Below are positions 31,226-38,102 of a DNA stretch of 38,942 nt, one piece after another; position 1 is the first letter of the stretch, and each line of letters begins with the position of its first letter. Under the pieces are notes generated by a model. The model saw only the letters and a list, made by a program, of their open reading frames with translations. It did no database searches and was not told the DNA's origin. Source of the stretch: an uncultured Lachnospiraceae bacterium (GTDB lineage: Bacteria; Bacillota; Clostridia; Lachnospirales; Lachnospiraceae). The DNA lies in contig CAKRPS010000022.1 in assembly GCA_934385475.1 (NCBI GenBank), forward strand, positions 1 through 38,942, in the 5' to 3' direction. The translations under genes were made by a program, and so were the position numbers.

Positions 31226-33574
31226 ATGAAAATCTATCTGGCTTTATTGTTATTTGGAATAGCGCTTTTTATTTTGATCTGGGGTCTGCGTATCTGGTGG
31301 ATGGACCGGCGCAGCAGACAGAACCGTATGTTTCTCGGGATGTCCTTTGCCGCCTTTGTGTGGGCGGGATCACTTGCGGTGATGTTTTTCTGTCCGCAGA
31401 GACATACGGCATCCTATGCGACGGCAAGCTCCTGGGGAGCGCACCTGTTCTGTGTCTATGTATTTCTTTTCTTTCTGACGTTTTACCGGACGGACAGATT
31501 TTATATGATCATGCGGATACTTGGACCTGTGGGAGTGAGTATTCTGTGTTTTATAAGGTATTTTGAACATTCCTTTGTGATCGTGCCGACTGTCTATGGT
31601 TATTATTACGTGGACAAGATGTGCATGATCAACTACATATCCTACGCGTTATCATTTCTGCTGTGTGCGGTGGCAGCTGGAATTCTGATATATCATCGCT
31701 CCAAAGCAAAGCTTCTTCGGGAAAAATCCTGTCTGTTGATCTGGATATTCCTGATCATAACGTTTACGATCCTGTTGATCGGAACAACGTTTTATAACAT
31801 GATGCATGCGGTTCCGACAACGCCCTATGAAGGATTCGGAGGCTGTGCCGCGGCACTGGTATTTTATTTTATTGCATACTATCTGGATATGATCGATATT
31901 CCCAGCAAAAATGTCAGGATTTATATTACGGAGCATCTGAATGTCCCGGTGGTGTTTGTGGATCACGAAGGCAGGGTTACCTACTGCAACGAGGCCTACA
32001 GGAAATTGTTTTCCCTGGAGGGGGAGGTGGTAGGAACAGACGGATTTTATCCAAACCTGCTTTTGGAGAATGATCTGGATGAGGCAATCCGCTATGTAGC
32101 TGAAAACAAACTGGAAAAGGGCTCTTTCCGGGCCAAAACGCTCGATGGATCAAGAAATCTGGATATTAAGTTTTCCGTGCTCTTTGACAAGTTCGGGGAG
32201 TGCAAGGCTGTTATCAACATCATCAACGATGTTACGGACACGGAGGCACTGCTGAAAAATCTCGAGGACCAGAAGGTTTTTGCGCAGCAGCAGATGACCA
32301 TAGCAGAAGAACAGACAGCCATTGCGGAGGAGCAGACAGACCTCGCTGAGAAGAACAGGCGGGCGGCGGTGCATGCCAATGAGGCAAAGAGTGAATTTCT
32401 TGCCAATATGAGCCATGAGATCCGGACTCCGCTCAATGCGATCCTCGGAATGAATGAAATGGTCATGCGGGAGGAGATTTCCCCGATGGCCCAGAAGTAT
32501 TCTCAGGACATCTTTAATGCGGGCCAGACTTTACTTGCAATCATCAATGATATTCTGGACTTTTCCAAGATTGAATCCGGCAAGCTGGAGATCACACCGG
32601 TTACCTATGAGATGAGTTCTGTGCTGAATGATGTGATCAATATGGTCACGAGAAGGGCAGAGGATAAGAACCTGAAGATCCTTACGGATATTGCAAAGGA
32701 CATGCCAAGTCAGTTGTTTGGAGATGAGGTGCGTATCCGTCAGATCCTGCTGAACCTTGTCAACAATGCAGTGAAGTATACCCAAAAGGGAAGCGTCACA
32801 CTCAAGGTACGGTGGGAGCATCTGGATGATGTCAAAATATATCTGAAAATGTCCGTGATAGACACCGGAATCGGAATCCGGGAGGAAGATCAGAGAAAGC
32901 TGTTCAAAGGCTTCCAGAGAGTGGATATGGTCAATAACCGTAACATAGAAGGAACCGGGCTGGGACTGGCCATCACAAAGAGACTTGTAGAGCAGATGGA
33001 CGGAATCATCAATGTCCGGAGCGTGTATGGGGAAGGTTCTACCTTTACGGTAGTGTTGCCGCAGGTTATCATGGATGATACGCCGATGGGCGATTTTATG
33101 AGTGCCTATCAGAGAATGCGGCACAGCAGACTGGAACGTCCGAAGGTGTTTACAGCGCCGGAAGCAAGGATTCTGATCGTGGATGACAACCGGGTCAACC
33201 TTGCGGTGGCAAAAGGTCTGATCAAGGATACCAAAATTCAGATCGACACGGCAGAGAGCGGCTTGCAGGCACTGGAGATGATCAAGACGAACCGCTATCA
33301 CATTATTCTGCTGGATCATATGATGCCGGAACTCAACGGCATTGAGACAATTAAGAGGATGAAGGCGCAGGAGGAAAACGCAAGCGCGGATGCGGCGGTG
33401 ATCGCATTGACGGCAAATGCAGTATCCGGTTCCAGAGAGATGTATATGGTATCCGGCTTTGACGATTATCTGAGCAAACCGATCGATGTGGTGCGCTATG
33501 TGGAGCTGTTGCGTAAATATCTCCCGCAGGAGCTTGTGAGAGAAAGCGAAGACCAAGAGAATGGAAGTGTGTAA
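31226..33574 (+). CDS. Hybrid sensor histidine kinase / response regulator
   Basis: 782 residues. Seven membrane helices in the first about 225 residues (7TM sensor type), then a PAS-like domain (about 230-340: VPVVFVDHEGRVTYCNEAYR), and a short coiled coil with a QQQMTIAEEQTAIAEEQTDL repeat. HisKA has EFLANMSHEIRTPLNAILG with phospho-accepting His397. The HATPase is intact (NLVNNAVKYT, DTGIGIREED, GTGLGLAI). The C-terminal receiver has VDDNRVN, acceptor Asp697 in ILLDHMMPELNG, and SKPIDV. It lies between spoVAD and spoVAE, and the signal is unknown. An unusual number of helices makes a membrane or hydrophobic signal possible. A weak TATACT box (31177-31182) lies upstream. Confidence 0.93.
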   Translation: MKIYLALLLFGIALFILIWGLRIWWMDRRSRQNRMFLGMSFAAFVWAGSLAVMFFCPQRHTASYATASSWGAHLFCVYVFLFFLTFYRTDRFYMIMRILGPVGVSILCFIRYFEHSFVIVPTVYGYYYVDKMCMINYISYALSFLLCAVAAGILIYHRSKAKLLREKSCLLIWIFLIITFTILLIGTTFYNMMHAVPTTPYEGFGGCAAALVFYFIAYYLDMIDIPSKNVRIYITEHLNVPVVFVDHEGRVTYCNEAYRKLFSLEGEVVGTDGFYPNLLLENDLDEAIRYVAENKLEKGSFRAKTLDGSRNLDIKFSVLFDKFGECKAVINIINDVTDTEALLKNLEDQKVFAQQQMTIAEEQTAIAEEQTDLAEKNRRAAVHANEAKSEFLANMSHEIRTPLNAILGMNEMVMREEISPMAQKYSQDIFNAGQTLLAIINDILDFSKIESGKLEITPVTYEMSSVLNDVINMVTRRAEDKNLKILTDIAKDMPSQLFGDEVRIRQILLNLVNNAVKYTQKGSVTLKVRWEHLDDVKIYLKMSVIDTGIGIREEDQRKLFKGFQRVDMVNNRNIEGTGLGLAITKRLVEQMDGIINVRSVYGEGSTFTVVLPQVIMDDTPMGDFMSAYQRMRHSRLERPKVFTAPEARILIVDDNRVNLAVAKGLIKDTKIQIDTAESGLQALEMIKTNRYHIILLDHMMPELNGIETIKRMKAQEENASADAAVIALTANAVSGSREMYMVSGFDDYLSKPIDVVRYVELLRKYLPQELVRESEDQENGSV

Positions 33575-33808
33575 ATGCGCGAAATGGAGTTTAAGATGGA
33601 GCGCCCTGGTTTGCTGAAAAAGGGTGACAGGATCACAGTAACAGAAGGGGTACTTCCCAGTAACTATTATTACACGATCGATCCGTCCTTAGCCATGTCC
33701 GGCAACTTTCCTTTCCGGGAGAGAATGTTGGAACGGGAAGGAATTGTGACAGACGTAATAGAAAATGCAAGAGGCTTCTATGTCAAGGCCCGCTTTGGCG
33801 AGCCGTAG
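33575..33808 (+). CDS. Small conserved-looking protein of unknown function
   Basis: 77 residues. Its ATG abuts the histidine kinase stop directly, so the two are probably translationally coupled. The sequence (RPGLLKKGDRITVTEGVLPS, then ERMLEREGIVTDVIENARGF) looks like a small beta-barrel (SH3- or KOW-like) with no signal peptide or membrane segment. I do not recognise the family. Confidence 0.6.
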   Translation: MREMEFKMERPGLLKKGDRITVTEGVLPSNYYYTIDPSLAMSGNFPFRERMLEREGIVTDVIENARGFYVKARFGEP

Positions 33809-33846
33809 GGCAATGGACAATAAAAGAGAAAAGAGGAGGACATGTT

Positions 33847-34224
33847 ATGTTAACTAAAGTAGCGACAGACAAGGCACCGGCTGCGATCGGACCGTATTCA
33901 CAGGGAATTATTGCAGGAGGATTTCTTTTTGCATCCGGACAGATTCCGATCGATCCTTCCACAGGAGAAATTCACGGAAAGGATATTACCGAACAGGCTG
34001 AGCAGGTAATGAAGAATATAGGAGAAATTCTGAAAGAGGCTGGAGCAGACTATACGAAGGTAGTCAAGACCACCTGTTTTCTTGCGGAGATGGCTGATTT
34101 TGCGGCATTCAATGCAGTTTATGAGAAATATTTCACAGAGAAACCGGCAAGAAGCTGTGTGGCAGTAAAGCAGCTTCCCAAGAATGTGCTGTGTGAAGTA
34201 GAAGTTACGGCTTTTGTGGGGTAA
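33847..34224 (+). CDS. ridA: RidA family enamine/imine deaminase
   Basis: 125 residues, the usual length. RidA hydrolyses reactive 2-aminoacrylate formed by PLP enzymes. It has KAPAAIGPYSQGII, FASGQIPIDPSTGE, the conserved motif with Arg in PARSCVAVKQLPK, and ends CEVEVTAFVG. ATG 33847 has GAGGAGG upstream; the nearby ATG 33842 is out of frame and hits a stop. It is followed 5 bases later by the shikimate kinase-like gene. Confidence 0.95.
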   Translation: MLTKVATDKAPAAIGPYSQGIIAGGFLFASGQIPIDPSTGEIHGKDITEQAEQVMKNIGEILKEAGADYTKVVKTTCFLAEMADFAAFNAVYEKYFTEKPARSCVAVKQLPKNVLCEVEVTAFVG

Positions 34225-34229
34225 CTTTC

Positions 34230-34736
34230 GTGAAAGACAACATTATCTTAATTGGAATGCCGGGAGCCGGCAAAAGTACCGTGGGAGTCGTTCTGGCCAA
34301 AAAACTGGGCTATGTATTTATGGATTCCGATCTGGTGATCCAAAGCAAGGAAGGAAAGCTTCTCCATGAGATCATATCCGAGAAGGGCGTGGAAGGCTTC
34401 TGGAAGGTAGAGGAGCAGGTCAACGCAGCAATCGATACAGACAGAACCGTCATTGCAACCGGCGGAAGTGTGGTCTATGGGCCTCGCGCCATGGAACATC
34501 TGCATGACATTGGAACGGTGGTGTATCTGAAGCTGTCGCTGAAAGCGATTGCGGACAGGCTCGGAGATCTGAATGAGAGAGGTGTCACGCTCAAGGAAGG
34601 GCAGGATTTACAAGGCCTGTATGAAGAGAGAGTGCCTCTCTATGAAAAATATGCGGATGTGACGATCGATTGTGAAAATCTACAGATCCGCGAAGTGGTG
34701 GATGCAGTCAGCAGACGACTGGAAACCCATGAATAA
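34230..34736 (+). CDS. Shikimate kinase family protein, divergent
   Basis: 168 residues. P-loop kinase of the AroK fold: GMPGAGKSTVG (Walker A) and FMDSDLVIQ with the DxD pair of shikimate kinases. Other conserved positions differ. The GGG of the substrate loop reads ATGGSVVYG, and the Arg of the F-R-x-x-E motif is missing (GFWKVEE). In the lid, LNERGVTLKEGQDL stands in place of RPLL. These sites contact shikimate in characterised enzymes, so the substrate could be different. Similar divergent members occur in Clostridia in my recollection. The start is GTG 34230, preceded by GGGGTAAC. A forespore-type promoter for spoVAE overlaps its stop. Confidence 0.75.
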   Translation: MKDNIILIGMPGAGKSTVGVVLAKKLGYVFMDSDLVIQSKEGKLLHEIISEKGVEGFWKVEEQVNAAIDTDRTVIATGGSVVYGPRAMEHLHDIGTVVYLKLSLKAIADRLGDLNERGVTLKEGQDLQGLYEERVPLYEKYADVTIDCENLQIREVVDAVSRRLETHE

Positions 34737-34759
34737 AAAATAAAAATACGAGGATACTA
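34730..34759 (+). promoter_or_regulatory. Forespore (sigma-G/F) promoter of spoVAE
   Basis: TGAATA (34730-34735) overlapping the end of the shikimate kinase gene, a 17-base spacer and GATACTA (34753-34759). Geometry is identical to the spoVAD promoter. The start of transcription (about 34766) falls inside the left arm of the terminator described next. Confidence 0.65.
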
Positions 34760-34797
34760 ACCGGAAGAGACACAGAAATGTATTTCTTCCGGTTTTT
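34759..34797 (+). terminator. Terminator of the ridA-shikimate kinase transcript
   Basis: AACCGGAAGA (34759-34768) / TCTTCCGGTT (34785-34794) followed by TTT. A perfect 10-bp stem. Confidence 0.85.
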
Positions 34798-34837
34798 CTG
34801 TATAGAGAGTTATGGAGAGAGTAAGGAGGTAGTTGTA

Positions 34838-35194
34838 ATGGATTATTTCAATGCGTTCTGGGTAGGCGGGCTGATCTGTGCGCTGGTGCAGATTCTGATG
34901 GAAAAGACCAAACTGATGCCGGGCAGGATCATGGTGCTTCTGGTGTGCACAGGTGCGGTCATCAGCTTTTTCGGATGGTATGAACCCTTTATGGAGTATG
35001 CGGGGGCCGGAGCCAGTGTTCCGCTTCTGGGATACGGAAACATTCTGATGAAGGGTGTCAAAGAGGCGGTATCCCAAAACGGGTTTATCGGGCTGTTCCA
35101 GGGCGGATTCAAGACCGGGGCAGTAGGCTGTTGCGCAGCACTTGTCTTTGGTTATCTGGGAAGTCTGGTCTTCAAGCCTAAGACAAAGAAATAA
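34838..35194 (+). CDS. spoVAE: Stage V sporulation protein AE
   Basis: 118 residues, all membrane helices as expected for SpoVAE (about four: FWVGGLICALVQILM, GRIMVLLVCTGAVISFF, a central segment, and TGAVGCCAALVFGYLGSLVF). It contains the family features YAGAGASVPLLGYG and the Lys-Gly-Val-Lys loop before a Gly-rich segment. It is a membrane part of the SpoVA dipicolinate channel. ATG 34838 has AAGGAGG upstream. It is separated from spoVAD by four genes and has its own forespore-type promoter. Confidence 0.92.
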   Translation: MDYFNAFWVGGLICALVQILMEKTKLMPGRIMVLLVCTGAVISFFGWYEPFMEYAGAGASVPLLGYGNILMKGVKEAVSQNGFIGLFQGGFKTGAVGCCAALVFGYLGSLVFKPKTKK

Positions 35195-35246
35195 AGATAG
35201 AAAATAAATTTTGGAAAAGTTGAAGACAATAAAAGTCGACACTCGT

Positions 35247-35252
35247 TATAAT
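35247..35252 (+). promoter_or_regulatory. Putative -10 box of the ECF sigma operon
   Basis: TATAAT at 35247-35252, with no clear -35 at normal spacing (TTGAAG at 35220 is 21 bases away). If used, transcription starts near 35259, after the ATG at 35251. Confidence 0.4.
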
Positions 35253-35283
35253 GAATAGAAACACAGGAAAGGAGGCGGATAGC

Positions 35284-35802
35284 ATCACGAATCGGGAAGA
35301 ACAATTATCAGCGCTGATCGATTCTTATCAGAATCTTGTTTTTTCCATATGTTATAAAATGACATCGGACTATTTCGCCTCCGAAGATCTGGCGCAGGAA
35401 ACCTTCCTGTCGGCTTATAAGAATCTCGGTAGCTTTGACGGGAGATACGAAAAGGCATGGATCTGTACGATAGCGGCGAACAAATGTAAGGACTATCTGC
35501 AAAGTGCAGGCAGAAGAAGTATTCCGGTGGAAGAGACAGAGTTTGGAGAGCAGGTCGATTCCAGCAAGACACCGGAACAGGCCTGTCTGGAGGAGGAAGT
35601 TCGGGAGACACTGCTTACACGTTGCAGATCACTGAAGCCTCCGTATGATGAGATTGCAAGGCTGTATTATTACGAGGAACTGGATGCCGGGGAAATTGCA
35701 CAGAGGAAGGATCTGAAATTGAAGACCGTGCAGACCCAGATCTACCGCGCGAGGGCAATGCTTCGCAGAGTCTACGGAAAGGAGAAGGCGCATGATACAT
35801 AA
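35284..35802 (+). CDS. ECF-type RNA polymerase sigma factor, possible ATC start
   Basis: 172 residues from 35284 (183 if ATG 35251 is used). Region 2: LVFSICYKMTSDYFASEDLA, then QETFLSAYKNLGSFDG and AWICTIAANKCKDYL. Region 4: LARLYYYEELDAGEIA-like helix and KLKTVQTQIYRARAML. AAGGAGG (35269-35275) is ideally placed eight bases before ATC 35284, which would give an N-terminus TNREEQLSALIDSYQNLVFS like other family members. ATG 35251 lacks a ribosome-binding site and overlaps a TATAAT box. The start is therefore unresolved. It is followed by three overlapping membrane-protein genes. Confidence 0.8.
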   Translation: MTNREEQLSALIDSYQNLVFSICYKMTSDYFASEDLAQETFLSAYKNLGSFDGRYEKAWICTIAANKCKDYLQSAGRRSIPVEETEFGEQVDSSKTPEQACLEEEVRETLLTRCRSLKPPYDEIARLYYYEELDAGEIAQRKDLKLKTVQTQIYRARAMLRRVYGKEKAHDT

Positions 35803-36256
35803 TCAGGAACAGAAAAACAACATAGACAGGAAACGGACTGACTTCTCCGCAGGGCTGGGAGAGGAACAGATTGCACGGCTGATCGCAGAGGTGGAAGAAA
35901 AGGAGATGCTGTCTGCCCCCAGACATCTGAAGGCAAATGTATTTGAAAGGATCGCAAGACAGAAGAAGGTGGAGCGGGAGAAAAAACTTCTTTCCTACCG
36001 TACACAGGTGCTTGTGACAGTGGCGGCCTCTCTTGCGGTTCTGATCCTGCTCCCGGCAGAAGGACGCGGCTTTGCAAGATACCAGAAGCTACAGGAGCAG
36101 GCGGCCAAGTTCAGGGAAGAAGCTGCGGAGAGCAGCTGGAACAGATACGTGAAACAGGAAGAGCGCAAGTGGCAGAAACAGGAATATAGCGTAGAGACAA
36201 TAATTGATAATTTATTACAGCAGGGAGGATTAAGCGATGAAGAAAAAGAAAAGTAA
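35792..36256 (+). CDS. Single-pass membrane protein, probable anti-sigma factor
   Basis: 154 residues, overlapping the sigma gene end by 11 bases, with AAAGGAG upstream. The N-terminal soluble part (1-70, including EQIARLIAEVEEKEMLSAPR) is followed by one helix (about 73-88: VLVTVAASLAVLILLP) and an outside Gln/Lys-rich coiled tail. The layout (sigma factor, then a cytosol-membrane protein) is that of ECF anti-sigma factors, though I see no recognisable zinc-binding anti-sigma motif. Confidence 0.65.
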   Translation: MIHNQEQKNNIDRKRTDFSAGLGEEQIARLIAEVEEKEMLSAPRHLKANVFERIARQKKVEREKKLLSYRTQVLVTVAASLAVLILLPAEGRGFARYQKLQEQAAKFREEAAESSWNRYVKQEERKWQKQEYSVETIIDNLLQQGGLSDEEKEK

Positions 36257-36881
36257 ATTTTGGTTAGGAGTATTTTCTCTTGTGCCGGGGGCCGGGGAAA
36301 TGTATCTGGGTTTTATGAAAATGGGAGTCAGTCTGATGCTCATGTGCGGATTGTCCATAGCGTTGATGGCTATGACAGAAATTATGGCGCTGTCTGTGAT
36401 CGTGGTTACAATTTACATATACAGCTTTTTTCATGCCAATAACTTAGGAAGAATGGACGATCAGGCATTTCAGGAGATGGAGGACTGCTATCTGTTTGGA
36501 ATGGACGGTTTCCTTTCCGTCAGGGACAGTGTGAAAGGTAGATATAAAAAGATAGTAGGAGGCATACTGGTTCTGTTTGGGCTGGCAATGCTGTGGAATG
36601 CACTTTTCAGCGTGCTGTGTGATATTTTCGGCTGGGAAAATGAGATGCTGCAGGAGATTTACCGCTTTATGAGAGATGAATTCCCGAGAGCCCTGATCGG
36701 GGTAGCAGTTACCTGGGGCGGTATCTGGATGCTCCGCGGAAAGAAGACACAGAGCGCAGCGTACGAGGAGGTCGACAGAATTCCGGAAACAGAGGTTGTA
36801 AGTGTGCAGGAGGCGTATGCCAGAGTGATACAGCAGGAAGAGGGGAAAACAAATGGAACAGAAGATAGTGAAAACGCGTAG
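36237..36881 (+). CDS. Multi-pass membrane protein of the ECF operon
   Basis: 214 residues, overlapping the previous gene by 20 bases; GGGAGG precedes its start. The N-terminal pair of helices (WLGVFSLVPGAGEMYLGF, then MGVSLMLMCGLSIALMA) resembles a TM2-like fold. Two further helices lie in the middle (about 103-120 and 149-168). The cytosolic tail is acidic. No family assigned. It may sense or transmit envelope stress with its neighbours (inference from operon only). Confidence 0.6.
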   Translation: MKKKKSKFWLGVFSLVPGAGEMYLGFMKMGVSLMLMCGLSIALMAMTEIMALSVIVVTIYIYSFFHANNLGRMDDQAFQEMEDCYLFGMDGFLSVRDSVKGRYKKIVGGILVLFGLAMLWNALFSVLCDIFGWENEMLQEIYRFMRDEFPRALIGVAVTWGGIWMLRGKKTQSAAYEEVDRIPETEVVSVQEAYARVIQQEEGKTNGTEDSENA

Positions 36882-37161
36882 AGTCGGGTCTGTAACGCTT
36901 GGGCTTACCATGGTCTGCTTTGGCATCCTGTTTTTGATCCATATTTTCTGCCCGAAGCTGAATTATACTGTTATCTTTCAGTGCTGGCCGGTGACCTTTA
37001 TTATTCTGGGACTGGAGATCCTGATTGGCAGCAAAAAAAACGGAGAAGGAGATACCCGGTACATCTATGACTTTGCGGCGATTACCATGTTGATCCTGAT
37101 GCTGATCTTTGCCATGATCATGGCGGCTGTTGAATTTGCCATAGAGCACAGCATGATGTGA
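36853..37161 (+). CDS. LiaF/LiaI-like small membrane protein
   Basis: 102 residues with three hydrophobic segments (VGSVTLGLTMVCFGILFLIH, FQCWPVTFIILGLEILIG, ITMLILMLIFAMIMAAVEFA). The W-P-x-x-x-I-x-L-G motif is shared with LiaF/DUF5668-type envelope-stress proteins. The gene overlaps the previous one by 29 bases and has GAGGGG upstream. It closes the ECF operon. Confidence 0.6.
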   Translation: MEQKIVKTRRVGSVTLGLTMVCFGILFLIHIFCPKLNYTVIFQCWPVTFIILGLEILIGSKKNGEGDTRYIYDFAAITMLILMLIFAMIMAAVEFAIEHSMM

Positions 37162-37249
37162 TAAGATACCATGTCCGGCAGAAGGCAGAGTGGAGAGAAA
37201 GTGGTTGTCATTTCCCGGATTCCATGCCATGATATACCTATATGATATG

Positions 37250-37446
37250 ATGATGTTGGGGGCAAAAGTCCTCAATCATGATGCCTACGGATTGTTCCGT
37301 GCTTTGCACTCCCACAATCCTACCCAATATTCGCATATCGTGGGATTAGCATCCCACTTTTATGCTCATATCGGGGCGGGTCACAAGGTCTTTCAACCAC
37401 CTATGAGCAAGCTCATGTGGTTTAGACCTTTTGACCCTAGCATCAT
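37250..37446 (+). repeat. 197-nt hairpin-rich inverted-repeat element (MITE-like or structured RNA)
   Basis: The ends (37250-37268 and 37428-37446) form a 19-position helix with one mismatch and two G-U pairs. Inside are three more stem-loops: GGATTGT/ACAATCC enclosing GTGC-ttt-GCAC (37289-37320); GCATA/TATGC enclosing GTGGGAT-tagc-ATCCCAC (37333-37365); and GGTCT/AGACC with AACC/GGTT enclosing ATGAGC-aa-GCTCAT (37387-37428). The whole folds as a four-way junction. No protein-coding signal supports it. It ends seven bases before the ribosome site of the next gene. I could not tell a short mobile element from a non-coding RNA family; target-site duplications are not evident. Confidence 0.65.
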
Positions 37447-37467
37447 GACATTAGAAAGAGGTTGTTT

Positions 37468-37971
37468 ATGGTTGCATTGAAAATTACGGGCGTAAAACAG
37501 TTTATGGGAAAGCTGCTGGCGACAGATACGTTTGATCTGTTTTTATTGGAAGAGGCATCGATCTCGACTTATAATACCTTTTCAATCGATGGACATCAGA
37601 ACCGGGATTTCTATTCTTCCGAGGAATGGGAAGATAGGCAGATCCGCCCATATGGTTTTTCTCTTTGGAAAACGATCCGTCCTATCTGTTTTGATCTGAT
37701 CAAGGGAACTCATACACCGTCCTCTTTCCGGTTTGTCCTGCATCTTTTGCCGGAACATGTGGCGACGATTCTGGAGAAGGGAGACACAGCAGTTACGCCG
37801 GATCAGGTCAAGGCTTTTGTACTCAATATCAAATATGACGGTACAGCGTTGACGCTTGTTACGGGAACTGCCTTTCACACGTTCCTGCCGGACAAGACAC
37901 CTGACCGGCTGTGGGATCAGGCCATGAAGATGTTCCTTACCAGGAATGAAATCAATTATGAAGAATTATAA
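37468..37971 (+). CDS. DUF5721 family protein
   Basis: 167 residues, starting MVALKITGVKQFMGKLLATD. Features LATDTFDLFLLEEASISTYN, EEWEDRQIRPYGFSLWKTIR, and a C-terminal domain ending in NEINYEEL match my memory of DUF5721 proteins in Lachnospiraceae. It is soluble, without known catalytic motif. ATG 37468 has AAGAGG at seven bases; an upstream in-frame TTG (37462) is too close to that site. Confidence 0.75.
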   Translation: MVALKITGVKQFMGKLLATDTFDLFLLEEASISTYNTFSIDGHQNRDFYSSEEWEDRQIRPYGFSLWKTIRPICFDLIKGTHTPSSFRFVLHLLPEHVATILEKGDTAVTPDQVKAFVLNIKYDGTALTLVTGTAFHTFLPDKTPDRLWDQAMKMFLTRNEINYEEL

Positions 37972-37980
37972 TTAAAGTTG

Positions 37981-37998
37981 GTAACAGTTCAGCCCTCA
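37981..37998 (+). repeat. 18-bp dispersed repeat, copy 2
   Basis: GTAACAGTTCAGCCCTCA, exact reverse complement of 9623-9640, again just after a stop codon (10 bases). Confidence 0.6.
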
Positions 37999-38032
37999 TA
38001 GAATGAATTGCAGGCTATCATAGAAATGATGT

Positions 38033-38061
38033 TTGCAATATGAGATTAGATATGTTATTAT
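38033..38061 (+). promoter_or_regulatory. Promoter of the DegV gene
   Basis: TTGCAA (38033-38038), a 17-base spacer and TATTAT (38056-38061) with extended -10 TG at 38053-38054. Confidence 0.7.
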
Positions 38062-38102
38062 AAGTAGCAATAAAAACTACATATAAAAGTTTTGGAGGCT
38101 GT

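Noticed and set aside
32531..33556. 341-codon minus-strand frame opposite the histidine kinase
   Set aside because: Opposite conserved kinase and receiver motifs; no independent support.
37190..37480. 96-codon plus-strand frame
   Set aside because: It crosses the hairpin-rich element and its protein has no plausible domain; the base pairing explains the sequence better.
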